This document shows positions 49,366 through 57,868 of a DNA stretch of 64,000 nucleotides, one piece after another. Both the position numbers and the translations under genes were made by a program. Numbering within the stretch: the first letter of the stretch is position 1; each line of letters starts with the position of its first letter. Origin of the DNA: Epilithonimonas zeae (GTDB taxonomy: Bacteria > Bacteroidota > Bacteroidia > Flavobacteriales > Weeksellaceae); contig NZ_FSRK01000003.1 of assembly GCF_900141765.1 (NCBI RefSeq), positions 372,001-436,000 of the forward strand, written 5' to 3'. Below the pieces are notes generated by a model. That model worked only from the letters and a program-made list of their open reading frames with translations. It searched no databases and was not told where the DNA came from.

Positions 49366-50325
49366 ATGGAAACACAAATGAAAACTTACAACTTTTCTTT
49401 CAAAGGAAAAGGCAGCGATTTCTTTGGAGTCGTGGTCGTAAACTGGCTATTAACAATCATTACTCTTGGGCTTTATTATCCTTGGGCAAAGGAAAGGACC
49501 CTTAAATATCTTTACGCTAATTCTTATTTGGAGGGCGATAATTTTCAGTTCACCGGAACCGGAAAAGAGATGTTTGTTGGTTTTGTGAAAATTTTTGGAA
49601 TCGTTGCGGCATTTTACATTGGGATTATCATAGCAATAAAAACTCAGAATACATTTCTGATGGGAATTTTTGTATTTTTATTTTATGTATTTTTTCTGGG
49701 AATCATTCCGTTTGCTATCCACGGATTTTACAAATACAGAATGTCCAGAACCAATTGGAGAGGCGTAAGATTTGGTTATAGAGGCGACAGAGGAACATTG
49801 ATGAAAATATATTTCAAAGACTTATTCCTTACGATTATTACTTTCGGAATTTATAGTTTCTGGATGACGACGGATTTGCGAAATTACACATTAAGCAATG
49901 TAAAATTTGGAAGTGCTGAATTCAAATACAAAGCCAGCGGAAGCGATTACTTTTGGCTTAATTTCAAAGGTGTCATTTTAACATACATCACTTTAGGAAT
50001 CTACAGTTTTTGGTTTCAGAGAGATATTTTGAGATTTTATTTTGACCATTTGACCTTGCACAACGGCACTGAAAAAGTAAGATTCCAATCCAAATTATCC
50101 GCAGGAGACATCTTCGAATTATTGATTATCAATATGTTGATTCTGATGTTTACATTAGGTTTGGGATATGCTTTTGTAGAAGTAAGAACTTTGACGAAGC
50201 TTTTCAGCAGTCTCGAAATTGTTGGAAATATCAACTTAGATACGTTGCAACAAACAGAAGAAGAATACAAAAATGCTTTTGGCGATGAGGCTTTGGATGC
50301 AATGGACCTTTCTGGCATCATCTAA
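49366..50325 (+). CDS. DUF898 (YjgN-like) membrane protein
   Basis: A 319-residue membrane protein with several copies of a short helical hairpin motif: GKGSDFFGVVVVNWLLTI, ITLGLYYPWAKERTLKYLY, ITFGIYSFWMTTDLRNY and ITLGIYSFWFQRDILRFYF. This repeat of LGxYxxW followed by a charged helix is diagnostic of DUF898/YjgN. The function of the family is not established. Two methionines are possible starts (METQMKTYNF); the first is used here. It touches the M48 protease gene directly (stop at 50325, start at 50326), as is common for these two families. Confidence 0.92.
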   Translation: METQMKTYNFSFKGKGSDFFGVVVVNWLLTIITLGLYYPWAKERTLKYLYANSYLEGDNFQFTGTGKEMFVGFVKIFGIVAAFYIGIIIAIKTQNTFLMGIFVFLFYVFFLGIIPFAIHGFYKYRMSRTNWRGVRFGYRGDRGTLMKIYFKDLFLTIITFGIYSFWMTTDLRNYTLSNVKFGSAEFKYKASGSDYFWLNFKGVILTYITLGIYSFWFQRDILRFYFDHLTLHNGTEKVRFQSKLSAGDIFELLIINMLILMFTLGLGYAFVEVRTLTKLFSSLEIVGNINLDTLQQTEEEYKNAFGDEALDAMDLSGII

Positions 50326-51387
50326 ATGAAAATCACATCGCAGGCTAAATATTTTGACGGAAAAACTTCTAAACCACATTTTGTGGAGTTAGAAGTTTTT
50401 CTGCATAATCAGGTAACCTTTTATTTTGAAAACAGAAGATTAATATGGAATTTTCAGGATATTAAGTTTGAGAAAAACGGAGAAATATTGTCTATTACAA
50501 AAAAAGACAACCTCCACGAAATCATCAAAATCGAAAATCCTGAAACTGCTGATACAATCTACAAGTCTGCAAAAACTTCTCAAAATCTATCGTGGTATCA
50601 AAACATTCTGGATTTTGGTCCGAAGTTTTATTTAACTGCTTTTGTATCCGTTATCACACTTATCGCTTGTTTTTACATTTTCATCATTCCGTATGTCAGC
50701 GAAAAAGTAACTGATATTTTACCAATCAGTTTCGATGAAGAAATCGGAAATACCAATTTTCAGCAAATCAAATCGACTTCTAATATTGATGAAAAACAGT
50801 CTGAAAAACTTCAGGAATTTGCTAATCTTATCAATTTTGGAACTGAGAGAAAACTCTATTTTAAAGTTATTAATGATGAAGAAGTCAACGCTTTTGCTTT
50901 GCCTGATGGAACTATTGTTGTTTATTCTGGCTTGCTTTCAAAAGTTGAAAATCCGAACGAATTAGCAGCACTTTTAGGACACGAGGCAACACATATCAAA
51001 GAAAGACACAGCACAAAAATTCTGGCAAGAAGTATCGCTGGATATGCCATTGTTTCTTTAGTTGTTGGCGATGTGAATGGAATTATGACAACTTTAGCGA
51101 ATAACGCCAATGAGCTGAATAATTTGTCTTTTTCCCGAGAATTTGAGCAATCGGCCGATGAAGGTTCTTATGCGATTTTGAAACAAAATAAAATCAATCC
51201 GGAAGGGATGTATCAACTCTTCAAAATACTTGAGAAAAGTGATAATCTAGAAGTTCCAAAAATCTTATCCACTCATCCATTAACCAAAGACCGAATGAAC
51301 TATTCCAAAACTTTGATGGACAGAAATGACTACTCTTTTTCTTCCAATCCCGAATTGCAAAAGGCATTTGATAATTTAAAAAATTAA
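50326..51387 (+). CDS. M48-family zinc metalloprotease, membrane-anchored
   Basis: A 353-residue protein. An N-terminal cytoplasmic segment of about 100 residues and one transmembrane helix (FYLTAFVSVITLIACFYIFIIPY) come before the M48 domain. The zinc site is H219-E220-A-T-H223 (LLGHEATHIKER), and the third ligand is E274 (FEQSADEGS). NAFALPDGTIVVYSGLL, conserved in M48 proteases such as BepA/LoiP, is present. It likely cuts misfolded envelope proteins. The pairing with a DUF898 protein, without any spacer, suggests the two work together. Confidence 0.93.
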   Translation: MKITSQAKYFDGKTSKPHFVELEVFLHNQVTFYFENRRLIWNFQDIKFEKNGEILSITKKDNLHEIIKIENPETADTIYKSAKTSQNLSWYQNILDFGPKFYLTAFVSVITLIACFYIFIIPYVSEKVTDILPISFDEEIGNTNFQQIKSTSNIDEKQSEKLQEFANLINFGTERKLYFKVINDEEVNAFALPDGTIVVYSGLLSKVENPNELAALLGHEATHIKERHSTKILARSIAGYAIVSLVVGDVNGIMTTLANNANELNNLSFSREFEQSADEGSYAILKQNKINPEGMYQLFKILEKSDNLEVPKILSTHPLTKDRMNYSKTLMDRNDYSFSSNPELQKAFDNLKN

Positions 51388-51388
51388 A

Positions 51389-51414
51389 AAAGGTTCAGAG
51401 ATTTCTGAACCTTT
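51389..51414. terminator. Bidirectional terminator between M48 protease and 51419 gene
   Basis: AAAGGTTCAGA-GATT-TCTGAACCTTT forms an 11-bp stem followed by CTTTTT on the plus strand and preceded by a run of A; it lies between convergent genes. Confidence 0.85.
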
Positions 51415-51418
51415 CTTT

Positions 51419-51814
51419 TTATATATCTAGGATAATTCTGTAAATATCAGAGGAATTCCTCACAATACCTTCTTGAAAAAATCCGCCCGACTGAGGAATC
51501 AATTCTATAAAATCAAAAACCTTACAGTCATCTGGCAATCCGGAAAAAATCAATGTAAACCAATATTCTTTTGCAACAGGGACATCTGTCCAAGTCGGGA
51601 AAAGGCTGATATTCTCAAAATGGATGAGTTTAGAAATATGGTCAGAATTTCTGTCAACAAGATAAGTTGATGACCAAATCCTAATTTTTTCCTCCATAAT
51701 GAAGTCTGATTTGAAACAGCAATGTAAGATGACCTGTTTCTCTTCTTTCATTTTGGACTGAAGCTCCAATAGAATTTCTTCAGCAATGATTGGTTTTACA
51801 ATAGTTTCGCTCAT
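51419..51814 (-). CDS. Conserved-looking hypothetical cytoplasmic protein downstream of mqo
   Basis: A 131-residue soluble protein (KPIIAEEILLELQSKMKEE, VILHCCFKSDFIMEEKIRIW, CKVFDFIELIPQSGGFFQEG). No signal peptide or membrane helix and no motif known to me. Its first base is the last of mqo (one-base overlap), so translation is coupled to mqo. A link to malate oxidation is not supported beyond that. Confidence 0.75.
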   Translation of the reverse strand: MSETIVKPIIAEEILLELQSKMKEEKQVILHCCFKSDFIMEEKIRIWSSTYLVDRNSDHISKLIHFENISLFPTWTDVPVAKEYWFTLIFSGLPDDCKVFDFIELIPQSGGFFQEGIVRNSSDIYRIILDI

Positions 51815-53295
51815 TAATATTCCAATTCTAATTTCTCTTTAGAATAATCTCTGATTTCGTGGATGAGTTCCGGATGTTCTGCTAATTTTTTTCCATAACT
51901 AGGAACCATTTCTACCAATTTGTCTTTCCAATCTGTTTTCAATTTATCAGCAAAACAGTTTTCCAAAACCATAATCATCGCAAAAGCAGAAGTACTTGCT
52001 CCTGGAGATGCGCCTAAAAGTGATGCAATATTTTTGTCTTTGTTCACAACCACTTCTGTCCCAAACTCCAATCTTCCACCTTCGAATCTGTCTTTTTTGA
52101 TGATTTGAACTCTTTGTCCGGCGTGTTTCAATTCCCAGTCTTCTTCTTTGGCATCTTTCACAAAGTCTCTTAAATGCGACATTCTCTGAGATTTGCTCAT
52201 CGTCACCTGCTGAATCAAATATCTTGTCAAAGGCATATTGTGCCACCAAGCGCCAAACAGAGAACGGATATTCTTAAAATTAACACTTTCCGGCAAGTCC
52301 AGATAACTTCCTTCTTTCAAAAACTTAGTAGAAAATCCTGCAAAAGGTCCAAACAACAATGCTTTTTGACCATCAATAATTCTTAGATCAAGATGCGGAA
52401 CTGACATTGGTGGAGCACCAACAGTTGCTTGTGTGTAAACTTTGGCATGATGTTTTTCAACCAATTCAGGATTAGTTGTTACCAGCCATTGTCCACTCAC
52501 CGGGAATCCACCGTAACCTTTACTCTCCTCAATTCCAGAACTTTCCAAAAGCGGAAGTGCATATCCACCTGCACCAATGAAAACAAATTTTGCATTCACG
52601 GTTTGTTTATGAAGATTCTTTCTGTCTTTCACTTTCAGATTCCAGCCTCCGTTTCCGTCTGCCTCCACATCTTTTACTTCGTGGTAAGTGAAAACTTCTA
52701 CAGACTCAGTTTTTTTGAGATGGTCTATCAATTTTGTTGTCAAATTCCCGAAATCAACATCCGTTCCCTGATCCATTTTCGTAGCAGCAAGCTTATCTGT
52801 CGCCATTCTTTTCTGCATCATCAGTGGAAGCCACTTCTCTAATTGTTGATGATTATCAGAATATTCCATTCCCTGGAACAAAGGCGATTTTAGTAAAGCT
52901 TCGTGTCTTTTTTTAAGATAAGTCACATCTTTCTCTCCAAAGACGAAACTCATATGTGTACAGGAATTGATGAATTCTTTCGGATTGTCAATAATTCCTT
53001 TATTGATTAAATAAGACCAGAATTGCTTAGAAACTTCAAATTGTTCTGCGATATATTCAGCTTTTTTGATATCGATTTTGCCTTCTTTCTCAGGCGTATA
53101 ATTCAGTTCACAGAAAGCAGAATGTCCTGTTCCAGCATTGTTCCAAGCAGAAGAGCTCTCTTTGGCCACTTTTTCCAGTCTTTCGAAAATTGCAATTTCC
53201 AGACTCGGGTCAAATTCGTGAAGCATTGTTGCCAAAGTTGCACTCATAATTCCACCGCCTACCAACGCAATATCGTATTTAGGTTTTGGATTCAT
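51814..53295 (-). CDS. mqo: Malate:quinone oxidoreductase
   Basis: A 493-residue FAD enzyme of the inner face of the cytoplasmic membrane that oxidises malate to oxaloacetate and reduces menaquinone, feeding the respiratory chain. The FAD fingerprint DIALVGGGIMSATLATML is near residue 8-25. Family hallmarks include SSAWNNAGTGHSAFCELNYTP, VDFGNLTTKLIDHLK, VFIGAGGYALPLLESSGI and LLGASPGASTSAFAMI. The length is typical. It has a -7 box (TAATTTTG at 53316-53323, minus strand). It is divergent from the ABC exporter gene at 53466. Confidence 0.96.
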   Translation of the reverse strand: MNPKPKYDIALVGGGIMSATLATMLHEFDPSLEIAIFERLEKVAKESSSAWNNAGTGHSAFCELNYTPEKEGKIDIKKAEYIAEQFEVSKQFWSYLINKGIIDNPKEFINSCTHMSFVFGEKDVTYLKKRHEALLKSPLFQGMEYSDNHQQLEKWLPLMMQKRMATDKLAATKMDQGTDVDFGNLTTKLIDHLKKTESVEVFTYHEVKDVEADGNGGWNLKVKDRKNLHKQTVNAKFVFIGAGGYALPLLESSGIEESKGYGGFPVSGQWLVTTNPELVEKHHAKVYTQATVGAPPMSVPHLDLRIIDGQKALLFGPFAGFSTKFLKEGSYLDLPESVNFKNIRSLFGAWWHNMPLTRYLIQQVTMSKSQRMSHLRDFVKDAKEEDWELKHAGQRVQIIKKDRFEGGRLEFGTEVVVNKDKNIASLLGASPGASTSAFAMIMVLENCFADKLKTDWKDKLVEMVPSYGKKLAEHPELIHEIRDYSKEKLELEY

Positions 53296-53315
53296 TTATT
53301 TAGATTTTTCGGATA

Positions 53316-53323
53316 CAAAATTA
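53316..53323 (-). promoter_or_regulatory. -7 promoter box (TAATTTTG) of mqo
   Basis: Matches TAnnTTTG on the minus strand, giving a leader of about 15 nt. A TTG is present upstream but only 11 nt away, so the -33 element is not convincing. Confidence 0.4.
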
Positions 53324-53427
53324 GTGATAAATGTCAACTTCTGTGCCTCGTCATTTTTTAAATATCTTATCATTTGTTAAGAAATCTCAAATCTGCTTTT
53401 AAAGTCTTTTCTGAAATTTTAAATCAT

Positions 53428-53435
53428 TAATTTTG
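53428..53435 (+). promoter_or_regulatory. -7 promoter box (TAATTTTG) of the ABC exporter gene
   Basis: TAATTTTG precedes the ATG at 53466 by 30 nt; TTTT at 53407-53410 lies at the -33 distance in place of TTTG. Confidence 0.4.
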
Positions 53436-53465
53436 CAAAGACTTTGGAAAATCGAAGTGTAAAAA

Positions 53466-55154
53466 ATGAAAGCTTTAAAAACACTGAATCCCTATTTCTG
53501 GAAACATCGTGTCTTACTTTTTTGGGGATTTCTATTCATCATTCTGAGTAACTTTTTTGCGATTTACAAAATCCAGTATATCGGTCAGACTATCAATATT
53601 ATAGAGAAAAATTATTCAACATTAAATTTATCTTCTGACCTTAACATCATTGATAATGTTAAGAATAATTGGACTTACTTCAGAATAATCTTTATCAACT
53701 CAGGAATTTTAATTGGATGTTCCCTGCTTTCTGGTTTTTTCACATTTATGATGAGACAAACCATTATTGTAGCATCCAGAAGAATAGAATATGAATTGAA
53801 GAACAAAATCTACCGTCACTATCAGGAGCTTTCTATTACAGATTACAAAAAGACAACAATTGGAGATTTATTGAATCGATTGAGTGAAGATGTTGTTGCC
53901 ATCAGAATGTATCTTGGTCCAGGCGTAATGTACGTGGTGAATTTGATTATTTTATTAATCATTACCAGCACTTATATGTTTATGACGGATTTGCAGATGA
54001 CACTTTGGACTTTGGTTCCGTTACCAATTCTATCTTATGGAATCTACAAAGTAAGCGACATTATCAACAAAAAATCGAAGGTAATGCAGAAAAGCCAGTC
54101 CGGTATTTCGACTTTTGTACAAGACAGTTTTTCGGGAATCCGAGTGGTAAAATTCTTCAGTAAGGAAAGATATATCGAGAAAAATTACGGAGTCAAGGTT
54201 AAAGATTATCAGGACAAAGCGCTTGATTTAGCCAGAACAGAAGCTTATTTTTTCACAATCATTATTTTCGTTATTGGACTTTTAAATGTTGCGATTCTTT
54301 ACATTGGCGGACAAAAATATATTGCCGGAGAAATGAGTGTCGGAACAATCGCCGATTTCTTTATGTACATCAATATGTTGATTTTCCCCTTCTCGATGTT
54401 GGGTTGGGTAACTTCTGTCAATCAAAGAGCTGACGCCAGTATGCAACGTGTCAATGAGTTTTTGGATATGAAATCTGATATTATTAATACGAATAATGAA
54501 GTTTATCCTATAACCGGAGAAATTGAATTCCGAAATGTGAGTTACACTTATCCAAATACAGGTATCAAAGCTATCAAAAATCTAAGCTTTAAAATTAATG
54601 CAGGAAAATCTCTCGCGATAATGGGTAAAACCGGAAGCGGAAAATCTACAATTGCACAGTTGCTTTGCCGACTAATTGACCCGGACGAAGGTGAAATCCT
54701 CATCGATGGAAAGAATCTGAAAACTCATAATCTGAAACTTTATAGAGACCAATTAGGCTATACACCACAAGAAAGTTATCTTTTTTCTGATACGATTGAG
54801 AACAATATTGGATTTGCCGTCGATAACCCAAATCGTGACTTGGTAGTAGAAATGGCGAAAAAAGCAGATGTCCACAAAAATATAGAAGAGTTCAAAGAGC
54901 AATATGAAACGATGGTTGGCGAACGCGGTGTAATGCTTTCTGGTGGGCAAAAACAGAGAATTTGCATTGCCCGAGCGATGATCAAACAACCGAATATTAT
55001 AATCTTTGATGATTGTCTTTCTGCCTTGGATACAGAAACAGAGGAAAACATCTTGCAGAATATTGATAACGACATCAAAACTACTACTTCTATCATAATA
55101 ACTCACAGAGAATCAAGCGCGAAAAGAGCTGACGAAATTTTATATCTCAATTAA
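53466..55154 (+). CDS. ABC exporter half-transporter with Asp at the catalytic-Glu position
   Basis: A 562-residue permease-ATPase fusion. Six-helix domain at about 15-310; nucleotide-binding domain with Walker A G387-x4-GKST395, signature L491-S-G-G-Q495 and Walker B IIIFD515-D516. The residue after the Walker B Asp is normally the catalytic Glu; here it is Asp (D516, DDCLSALD). The same change marks the degenerate site of heterodimeric exporters (MdlA, BmrC/YheI, TM287 types), and the protein is nearest to that group by its CLSALD motif. A partner subunit is not encoded next to it. The substrate is unknown. Switch His is present in IIITHRE. Confidence 0.88.
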   Translation: MKALKTLNPYFWKHRVLLFWGFLFIILSNFFAIYKIQYIGQTINIIEKNYSTLNLSSDLNIIDNVKNNWTYFRIIFINSGILIGCSLLSGFFTFMMRQTIIVASRRIEYELKNKIYRHYQELSITDYKKTTIGDLLNRLSEDVVAIRMYLGPGVMYVVNLIILLIITSTYMFMTDLQMTLWTLVPLPILSYGIYKVSDIINKKSKVMQKSQSGISTFVQDSFSGIRVVKFFSKERYIEKNYGVKVKDYQDKALDLARTEAYFFTIIIFVIGLLNVAILYIGGQKYIAGEMSVGTIADFFMYINMLIFPFSMLGWVTSVNQRADASMQRVNEFLDMKSDIINTNNEVYPITGEIEFRNVSYTYPNTGIKAIKNLSFKINAGKSLAIMGKTGSGKSTIAQLLCRLIDPDEGEILIDGKNLKTHNLKLYRDQLGYTPQESYLFSDTIENNIGFAVDNPNRDLVVEMAKKADVHKNIEEFKEQYETMVGERGVMLSGGQKQRICIARAMIKQPNIIIFDDCLSALDTETEENILQNIDNDIKTTTSIIITHRESSAKRADEILYLN

Positions 55155-55234
55155 AATCAACTACAATATCAATAATATTTTTATTAAAATTTTAAGAAAA
55201 AAGCTCATTTAACAGATTTTTTTAACAAAATATT

Positions 55235-55263
55235 TTGAAATTCCGAGAATTCTGTTATATTTG
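55235..55263 (+). promoter_or_regulatory. Promoter TTG-N18-TATATTTG of the PUR/DUF3276 gene
   Basis: TTG at 55235-55237 (as TTTTG) and TATATTTG at 55256-55263 are 18 nt apart, near-consensus for Bacteroidota. The transcript would start about 25 nt before the ATG at 55295. Confidence 0.65.
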
Positions 55264-55294
55264 TTAAAACAGATTTCTAAAAAAATATTTAACA

Positions 55295-55630
55295 ATGAGT
55301 GAATTTAAGGAACGACATGAGAATGAGATTTTCACTAAAGTGTTGAAAGCAGGAAGAAGAACTTATTTCTTTGATGTGCGAGAGACAAAGGCGGGTGATT
55401 ATTATTTGACCATTACAGAAAGTAAGAAAAACTTCGGGGAAAACGGTGAGGCAACTTTTGAAAAACACAAAATCTATCTTTACAAAGAGGATTTCAAAAG
55501 TTTCCAGGAATTATTCAATGAATCTACAGACTTTATCATCCAGCAGAAAGGCGAAGATGTGATTTCTGAAAGACACGATAAAGACTTCAAATCCAAATCA
55601 TTTACGATTGACTCTGACGACGAAGTTTAA
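55295..55630 (+). CDS. PUR-domain (DUF3276) nucleic-acid-binding protein
   Basis: A 111-residue protein of the DUF3276 family, structurally similar to the PUR-alpha repeat that binds single-stranded DNA or RNA. Typical features are IFTKVLKAGRRTYFFDVRET, DYYLTITESKK and HKIYLYKEDFKSFQELF, followed by an acidic C-terminal tail (SFTIDSDDEV). The family is nearly universal in Bacteroidota and likely abundant. A strong promoter and terminator show it is a single-gene unit. Confidence 0.92.
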   Translation: MSEFKERHENEIFTKVLKAGRRTYFFDVRETKAGDYYLTITESKKNFGENGEATFEKHKIYLYKEDFKSFQELFNESTDFIIQQKGEDVISERHDKDFKSKSFTIDSDDEV

Positions 55631-55636
55631 AAACAA

Positions 55637-55666
55637 AAAAAAGCGCATTTTAGAATGCGCTTTTTT
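55637..55666. terminator. Bidirectional terminator between PUR gene and glycosyltransferase
   Basis: AAAAAAGCGCATT-TTAG-AATGCGCTTTTTT, a 13-bp stem. The stop codon of the minus-strand glycosyltransferase is in its loop. Confidence 0.9.
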
Positions 55667-56870
55667 GTTTATAATATTTGTCACTTATTTCTACTAAAAA
55701 AAAGGCTATTAAAATTAGCTGATACCATTCAAAATCCAACTTAAATCTCATATTCGCAGCATGTCCAACTACGTATGGAAAAGTAAAATTGGCAAAAAAT
55801 AAAAGTGAAAACCAAAATAAAGGTTTTGATTTTTTATATAAAAAGGCTAATGAAATCAAACTAATTAAATTAACTAAAACAACATAGATTTTCCTCCCTA
55901 AAAGCAATACTAAACTATCATCACTAAAATATTTCGGTGGTACATAGTATAGACAAAAAGCATTACTCAATGCTTTCTTTATAAAATAATGAGGCTTCCA
56001 TTGTGTTGCTTTAGCTACTTCATTCTTATAAATTTTTTCCATGTTCAACTCATCAATCTCATCACGCATTTGATAGATATAATGATCTCTTGCCATTGGA
56101 ATTAATTTTAAATCATCTAAAAGCTGTCCATTAGGAGTAAATCCGTAATAAATATTTTGCCATGCTGGCGTTTTGGACAATACAATCTGATTGAAAACAT
56201 AATAATTTCTAATGACCCAAGGAGAGTATAACAATAAAGCTGTAAAAACTAAAATCGAAAATTTCTGAAAATTTAGTTTTTTAAATATTAATAATCCTAA
56301 CATCATTATTACAGCTAAAGGAACTATAATAACTTGTGTTAAGAATAAAATTGCGGTTATAGCTCCAAAAATGATTGTCCATTTAATTTCTAATTGATTT
56401 CCAAACCAAACTTTAAAATACAGTAAAAGCCAAATTAGTAATATAAGGATAAAGATATTAGTTGCTTCTATACTTGCCGAATAAAGAAAATAGGCTGGCG
56501 ATAAAAGAAATAAAAACCCAGCCAAAATTCCTATATTATCTTGTGAAAAAGTTTTTAAAATCTGAAAGATTAAAATTGGTAAAAAAAAGCTAAGAATAGC
56601 TTGAAATATTGCAACACCTACTAGACCTTTAGCTCCCAATAACCAAATAAAAAAACTTAAAAAATAGGGATAAATAGGCAATTTGAAAGCCGTTCCTCCT
56701 AAGTTGATAAATTCTGAAAATTGGTGATATTTTACAATATTTTTAGCAATAGTAAAATCTTCTATTCCAGAAATATTTTCTTGAATTATTATAATATAAA
56801 TTACCTTAAGAATTACTGTAATACCACTTACTAGACACAAGTTTTTATAAGTCAATAATTTTTTTATCAT
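55650..56870 (-). CDS. Polytopic membrane glycosyltransferase, GT-C (ArnT/PMT-like)
   Basis: A 406-residue protein with about 9-11 transmembrane helices. The first extracytoplasmic loop carries the acidic pair E-D in ENISGIEDFTIAKNIVKYH, where GT39/GT83-type enzymes place their catalytic acidic residues. A cluster of Tyr/Pro (LPIYPYFLSFFIWL) follows. Such enzymes move sugars from polyprenyl-phosphate carriers to lipids or proteins on the outer side of the inner membrane. Acceptor unknown. A -7-like box, TATATTTG, ends four bases before the ATG (see findings). Confidence 0.8.
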   Translation of the reverse strand: MIKKLLTYKNLCLVSGITVILKVIYIIIIQENISGIEDFTIAKNIVKYHQFSEFINLGGTAFKLPIYPYFLSFFIWLLGAKGLVGVAIFQAILSFFLPILIFQILKTFSQDNIGILAGFLFLLSPAYFLYSASIEATNIFILILLIWLLLYFKVWFGNQLEIKWTIIFGAITAILFLTQVIIVPLAVIMMLGLLIFKKLNFQKFSILVFTALLLYSPWVIRNYYVFNQIVLSKTPAWQNIYYGFTPNGQLLDDLKLIPMARDHYIYQMRDEIDELNMEKIYKNEVAKATQWKPHYFIKKALSNAFCLYYVPPKYFSDDSLVLLLGRKIYVVLVNLISLISLAFLYKKSKPLFWFSLLFFANFTFPYVVGHAANMRFKLDFEWYQLILIAFFLVEISDKYYKQKSAF

Positions 56871-56874
56871 TAAA

Positions 56875-56882
56875 CAAATATA
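56875..56882 (-). promoter_or_regulatory. -7 promoter box (TATATTTG) directly before the glycosyltransferase
   Basis: Matches TAnnTTTG and is followed by TTTA and the ATG at 56870, which would put the transcript start at or beside the start codon. There is no TTG at -33 spacing. Confidence 0.35.
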
Positions 56883-56952
56883 AAGATAAGATAGAAAATA
56901 ATTTTATATAAACAAAAAAGCATCTCATAAAATGAAATGCTTTTTATCTGTG

Positions 56953-57026
56953 GGTGAATGAGGGGTCTCGAACCCCCGACCTCCGGAACCACAATCCGGC
57001 GCTCTAACCAACTGAGCTACAATCAC
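56953..57026 (-). tRNA. tRNA-His (anticodon GTG)
   Basis: A full cloverleaf reads on the minus strand: acceptor GTGATTG with CATTCAC (one T-T mismatch), D arm GCTCAGTTGGTTAGAGC, anticodon stem CCGGA/TCCGG around loop TTGTGGT, and T arm with GGTTCGAGA. The anticodon GTG is at 56992-56990. A G at 57027 and C at 56953 supply the G-1:C73 pair that identifies tRNA-His. The CCA end is not fully encoded. Confidence 0.97.
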
Positions 57027-57062
57027 CGTTTTTGCGTGTGCAAATATATAATATTTTCTTTG

Positions 57063-57785
57063 TTAATCACAAATAATTCCATCGAAATTTTTCAGAGCAA
57101 TCAATTTTTCGGTTGTAAAACCTTCCGCATATTCTACTCCGGAAAGTCTTCCTAGGTCTTGTGCTCTGTAAGTCAAGCTTTCCAGAAAATCTTTTGTTGC
57201 AATTGGTGTAATCGGTTCATTGGATTCAGGATTATAAAATTGTGTCTTGTATGCCAAACACGCTTCTATTTTTTGCTCCATAAACCCAGAAATATCAATG
57301 ACAAATTCTGGAACCACATTTTTCCATTGGATATAATGGAAGATATGTTTAGGCCTCCAAACTTCTTGTAGTTGACCATTTTCAAAAGTTTCAATTTTCT
57401 TCAAACCTGAAAGAAAACAAGCATCGGAAACTAATTTTGCAGCTTTTGCATGATCAGGATGTCTGTCATCAATTGCATTTGCTAAGACAATTTCAGGTCT
57501 GTATTTTCTTATTTTTTCGACAATTTTAAGTTGATATTCCTCTGAATTATTAAGGAAACCATCTTTCAGCTTAAGATTTTCTCTTGAACTTATTCCTAAA
57601 ATTTTTGCCGCAGCGACAGCTTCTTCAGCGCGTGTTTCAGCGGTTCCTCTGGTTCCTAGTTCACCTTCTGTTAAATCAATAACACTAATTGTTTTTCCTT
57701 CAGAAATTAATTTTATAATTGTTCCTCCACAACCTAATTCCACATCATCCGGATGTGCTCCTATTGCAAGAAAATCACATTTCAT
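57063..57785 (-). CDS. bshB1: Bacillithiol biosynthesis deacetylase BshB1
   Basis: A 240-residue LmbE-like zinc deacetylase that converts GlcNAc-malate to GlcN-malate, the second step of bacillithiol synthesis. The ATG at 57785 gives the standard N-terminus (MKCDFLAIGAHPDDVELGCG); the frame extends 45 nt further into the upstream terminator and is not used. Zinc ligands are H11 and D14 (AHPDD) and H112 (RHPDH). Family marks include LTEGELGTRGTAETRAEEA and LSGLKKI. It shows that this organism uses bacillithiol as its low-molecular-weight thiol. Confidence 0.93.
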   Translation of the reverse strand: MKCDFLAIGAHPDDVELGCGGTIIKLISEGKTISVIDLTEGELGTRGTAETRAEEAVAAAKILGISSRENLKLKDGFLNNSEEYQLKIVEKIRKYRPEIVLANAIDDRHPDHAKAAKLVSDACFLSGLKKIETFENGQLQEVWRPKHIFHYIQWKNVVPEFVIDISGFMEQKIEACLAYKTQFYNPESNEPITPIATKDFLESLTYRAQDLGRLSGVEYAEGFTTEKLIALKNFDGIICD

Positions 57786-57802
57786 ATCAAAATATTTTTG
57801 TA

Positions 57803-57830
57803 CAAAATTACTAAAAACAAAACTTCCCAA
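57803..57830 (-). promoter_or_regulatory. Possible promoter TTG-N17-TAATTTTG of bshB1
   Basis: On the minus strand TTG (57828-57830) and TAATTTTG (57803-57810) are 17 nt apart; the leader would be about 11 nt. The TTG lies inside the stem of the preceding terminator, so the two signals overlap. Confidence 0.4.
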
Positions 57831-57850
57831 TTTTAAGAATTGGGAAGTTT
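57820..57850 (-). terminator. Terminator of the TPR-protein gene
   Basis: AAACTTCCCAATT pairs with AATTGGGAAGTTT (13 bp) over a 5-nt loop and is followed on the minus strand by TGTTTTTAG. It lies 19 nt after the stop of the 57869-59512 gene. Confidence 0.85.
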
Positions 57851-57868
57851 ATATTAATCTAATTGAGA

